Assembly (NCBI GenBank): GCA_034675265.1
Contig: JAUCDK010000033.1
Coordinates: 1-11,095, forward strand
Source of the DNA: UBA7396 sp034675265
Lineage (GTDB): Bacteria; Patescibacteriota; Gracilibacteria; BD1-5; UBA6164
Direction: 5' to 3'
DNA: 11,095 nucleotides
Below, one piece after another: positions 9,942-11,095 of this stretch (position 1 is the stretch's first letter; every line of letters begins with the position of its first letter). The notes below the pieces were generated by a model. It made no database searches, was not told the DNA's origin, and was given only the letters and a program-made list of their open reading frames with translations. The translations under genes and the position numbers were made by a program.

Positions 9942-10035
9942 ATGTTAATAAAATGTTAAAAACCGTTGTGACTTTTATAAAGCCATTTTTCTTGAAAATA
10001 TTTTTATGTTAAAAATTCAGTCTTTATGTTAAAAA
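9942..10035. repeat. Four short ATGTTAA direct repeats
   Basis: ATGTTAA occurs at 9942, 9953, 10006 and 10026, and the last three copies extend to ATGTTAAAAA. Start-to-start spacings are 11, 53 and 20 bases, so the first pair and the last pair are about one and two helical turns apart. This could be an operator array for the nrd operon or the pilin-like gene, or a by-product of base composition. Confidence 0.4.
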
Positions 10036-10046
10036 AACAAAAGAAA

Positions 10047-10062
10047 TCTCTACATATAGCAG
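10047..10062. promoter_or_regulatory. Possible NrdR-like operator
   Basis: The 16 bases at 10047-10062 match the core of the NrdR-box consensus acaCwAtATaTwGtgt at the central C, W, A, A, T, A, T, W and G positions but not at its right end. A partial second copy with the same ATATAGCA core starts 20 bases later, near 10067, whereas NrdR boxes normally come in pairs about 31 bases apart. It lies about 210 bases from the nrdA start. This is only a candidate. Confidence 0.2.
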
Positions 10063-10088
10063 AATTTTTAAAAATATAGCAATTTTTA
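10054..10088. repeat. Tandem pair of ATATAGCA-ATTTTTA repeats
   Basis: Two near-identical units (10054-10070 and 10074-10088) share ATATAGCA followed by ATTTTTA and differ by two extra bases in the first. They lie 20 bases apart, start to start. The first overlaps the possible NrdR-like site. A role as a paired protein-binding site is possible but not shown. Confidence 0.4.
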
Positions 10089-10131
10089 GTGTTTTTAAAC
10101 TTGCCAAAATATTAAAAGAATATAAACTATA

Positions 10132-10161
10132 TTGTCTGAAGAAATTACTATACTTTATACT
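10132..10161 (+). promoter_or_regulatory. Candidate promoter of the pilin-like gene
   Basis: TTGTCT (10132-10137) and TATACT (10156-10161) are 18 bases apart. Transcription would start near 10168, about 38 bases before the ATG at 10206. The leader is T-rich and has no Shine-Dalgarno. A second AT-rich -10-like hexamer (TATAAA, 10161-10166) overlaps it. Confidence 0.45.
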
Positions 10162-10205
10162 ATAAATAATTCAGATTTAGTTATGTTTATTTTTTAATTT
10201 TTTAT

Positions 10206-11095
10206 ATGAATATACCAAAAATAAAAAAAGGTCTTTTTTCTCAAAAGAAAATCCTAAATAAAAATTTAGGTTTTACTTTAGTAGAACTTATTATAGTAAT
10301 AACTATTTTAGCTATTTTAGCTACTGTGGCATTTATGTCATTTAAGAATTATAGCTGAAATGCAAGAGATGGAAATAGAATCTCTACACTAAAAAATATT
10401 GAAACTGGATTAGAACTCTATTTCGTAAAAACTTGAAAATATCCAATGCCAGAATGAAATATTTCTACCGGAACTATAAATGGAAAAGAGATTATGTACT
10501 CTTGAGAGATTTGAGAAAATATTGTGAAAGCAATTAACTTAAATAAACTTGCTCAAGACCCAACATTAAGTCAAAATTATAAATACTGAATTACCTCAAA
10601 TAAATTAGAATATAATCTTTGATGAATTAGAGAATCAGAAACTCTTTCTCAAAATATTATTCCTAGTACATATGCAGCTTCATATTATGCTCAAGTAATA
10701 GGAAATTATAAATGATACATTAAATATTCTACCGGAACTACTCACTATATCACAAATGTTCCAAGTCTTATTTTTACTTATAGTGGAACTATAAATGACA
10801 TTTGGACTCAAAAAGAAAATGTATATTTTATCACTGATAGTGGGAAAAATATTCCTTATGAAGTTTCAGGAATAACAAATATCGAAACTCCAAATGAAGT
10901 ACTTGCTAGAAAAACCTGAAAAGAAAATGCTCAATTTGAAAATATAGATATTACTGAAATAGTAAATGCTAAAACAAGTGAAGAGAAAAAAGCAAAAATA
11001 CAAGAAGTATTAGGAAGTGACCCGATAGTAAAACAAGTAATTCTTGATAGTTTTTGAGCTGAGAGTGACAATATTTTTGAAACTATTATAAATGG
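10206..11095 (+). CDS. Type IV pilin / pseudopilin-like protein (3' end outside window)
   Basis: The first 296 residues are present; the frame is still open at the window edge. It starts with a basic 22-residue leader ending in Gly22, followed by Phe23 and the class III signal FTLVELIIVITILAILA, with Glu at position +5 of the mature protein. This is the classical prepilin peptidase site and hydrophobic assembly helix (about 23-45). A helical spine follows (NARDGNRISTLKNIETGLELYF, in part), then a variable domain rich in Thr, Ser, Tyr and Gly with repeated STGT/SGT motifs, and a charged helical C-terminal part. Many glycines are TGA codons and no cysteine is seen. After SecYEG insertion and leader cleavage it would be built into a type IV pilus or related filament. 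At 296 residues or more it is long for a major pilin, so a minor or adhesin-tipped pilin is possible. Its assembly genes are not in the window. Confidence 0.88.

Larger units (their letters stand above)
9838..10205. other. Divergent control region between nrdA and the pilin-like gene
   Basis: This 368-base stretch holds no supported gene in any frame. It separates the leftward nrd operon from the rightward pilin-like gene and contains a candidate promoter for each. It also has four copies of ATGTTAA (9942, 9953, 10006, 10026), a pair of ATATAGCA-type repeats (10054-10070 and 10074-10088), and a sequence partly like an NrdR box (10047-10062). No tRNA, structured RNA or terminator was recognised. 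Base composition is extreme in A and T, so short matches must be treated with caution. Confidence 0.6.

Noticed and set aside
9942..10088. CRISPR-like or phage attachment repeats
   Set aside because: The repeats are only 7-15 bases long, irregularly spaced and AT-rich, and no cas or integrase gene is present.

Overview
This window comes from a very AT-rich bacterium that reads TGA as glycine (genetic code 25). That code points to the Candidatus Gracilibacteria / Absconditabacteria (SR1) branch of the CPR (Patescibacteria). The evidence is direct. In-frame TGA codons fall on invariant glycines of SecA (both glycines of the Walker A core TGEGKT, the NMAGRGTD and QLRGRAGRQGDPG motifs) and of ribonucleotide reductase (FGGGIG, SKGGTIRGVKG). 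Read with the standard code, every gene here would break into short pieces; read with code 25, each is one intact frame closed by TAA, except the last gene, which runs off the window. I cannot separate Gracilibacteria from Absconditabacteria on this evidence.

Layout. 1-229 is a non-coding leader with a possible promoter. 230-2830 (+) is secA, the preprotein translocase motor, followed by a terminator hairpin. 2951-5764 (+) is a 937-residue membrane protein with its own promoter. It has an acidic cytoplasmic N-terminus, a stretch resembling the N-terminal (N2D) domain of type II secretion / type IV pilus ATPases, three membrane helices, and about six PKD/Ig-like repeats predicted outside the cell. 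A perfect 18-bp hairpin at 5760-5798 ends this gene and also the convergent operon on the minus strand. That operon, transcribed right to left, is nrdA (9837 to 7225), a 101-residue unrecognised protein (7156 to 6851) and nrdB (6840 to 5797). It encodes a class Ia ribonucleotide reductase with two ATP-cones on NrdA and a complete di-iron/tyrosyl-radical site on NrdB. 9838-10205 is a divergent control region with candidate promoters for both sides and several short AT-rich repeats. 10206 to the window end (+) is a type IV pilin-like protein, cut by the window edge.

How the parts fit. SecA drives export of proteins such as the pilin-like and PKD proteins. The PKD protein and the pilin both suggest a cell-surface or attachment apparatus, and the PKD protein's ATPase-like N-domain gives a speculative link to pilus machinery. 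The nrd operon supplies deoxynucleotides. None of the six genes has a recognisable Shine-Dalgarno sequence before its start.

The two points most worth a second look are the N2D-like/transmembrane/PKD fusion and the small uncharacterised gene held between nrdA and nrdB, both hidden from annotation with the standard code. No rRNA, tRNA, CRISPR array or insertion sequence was seen.
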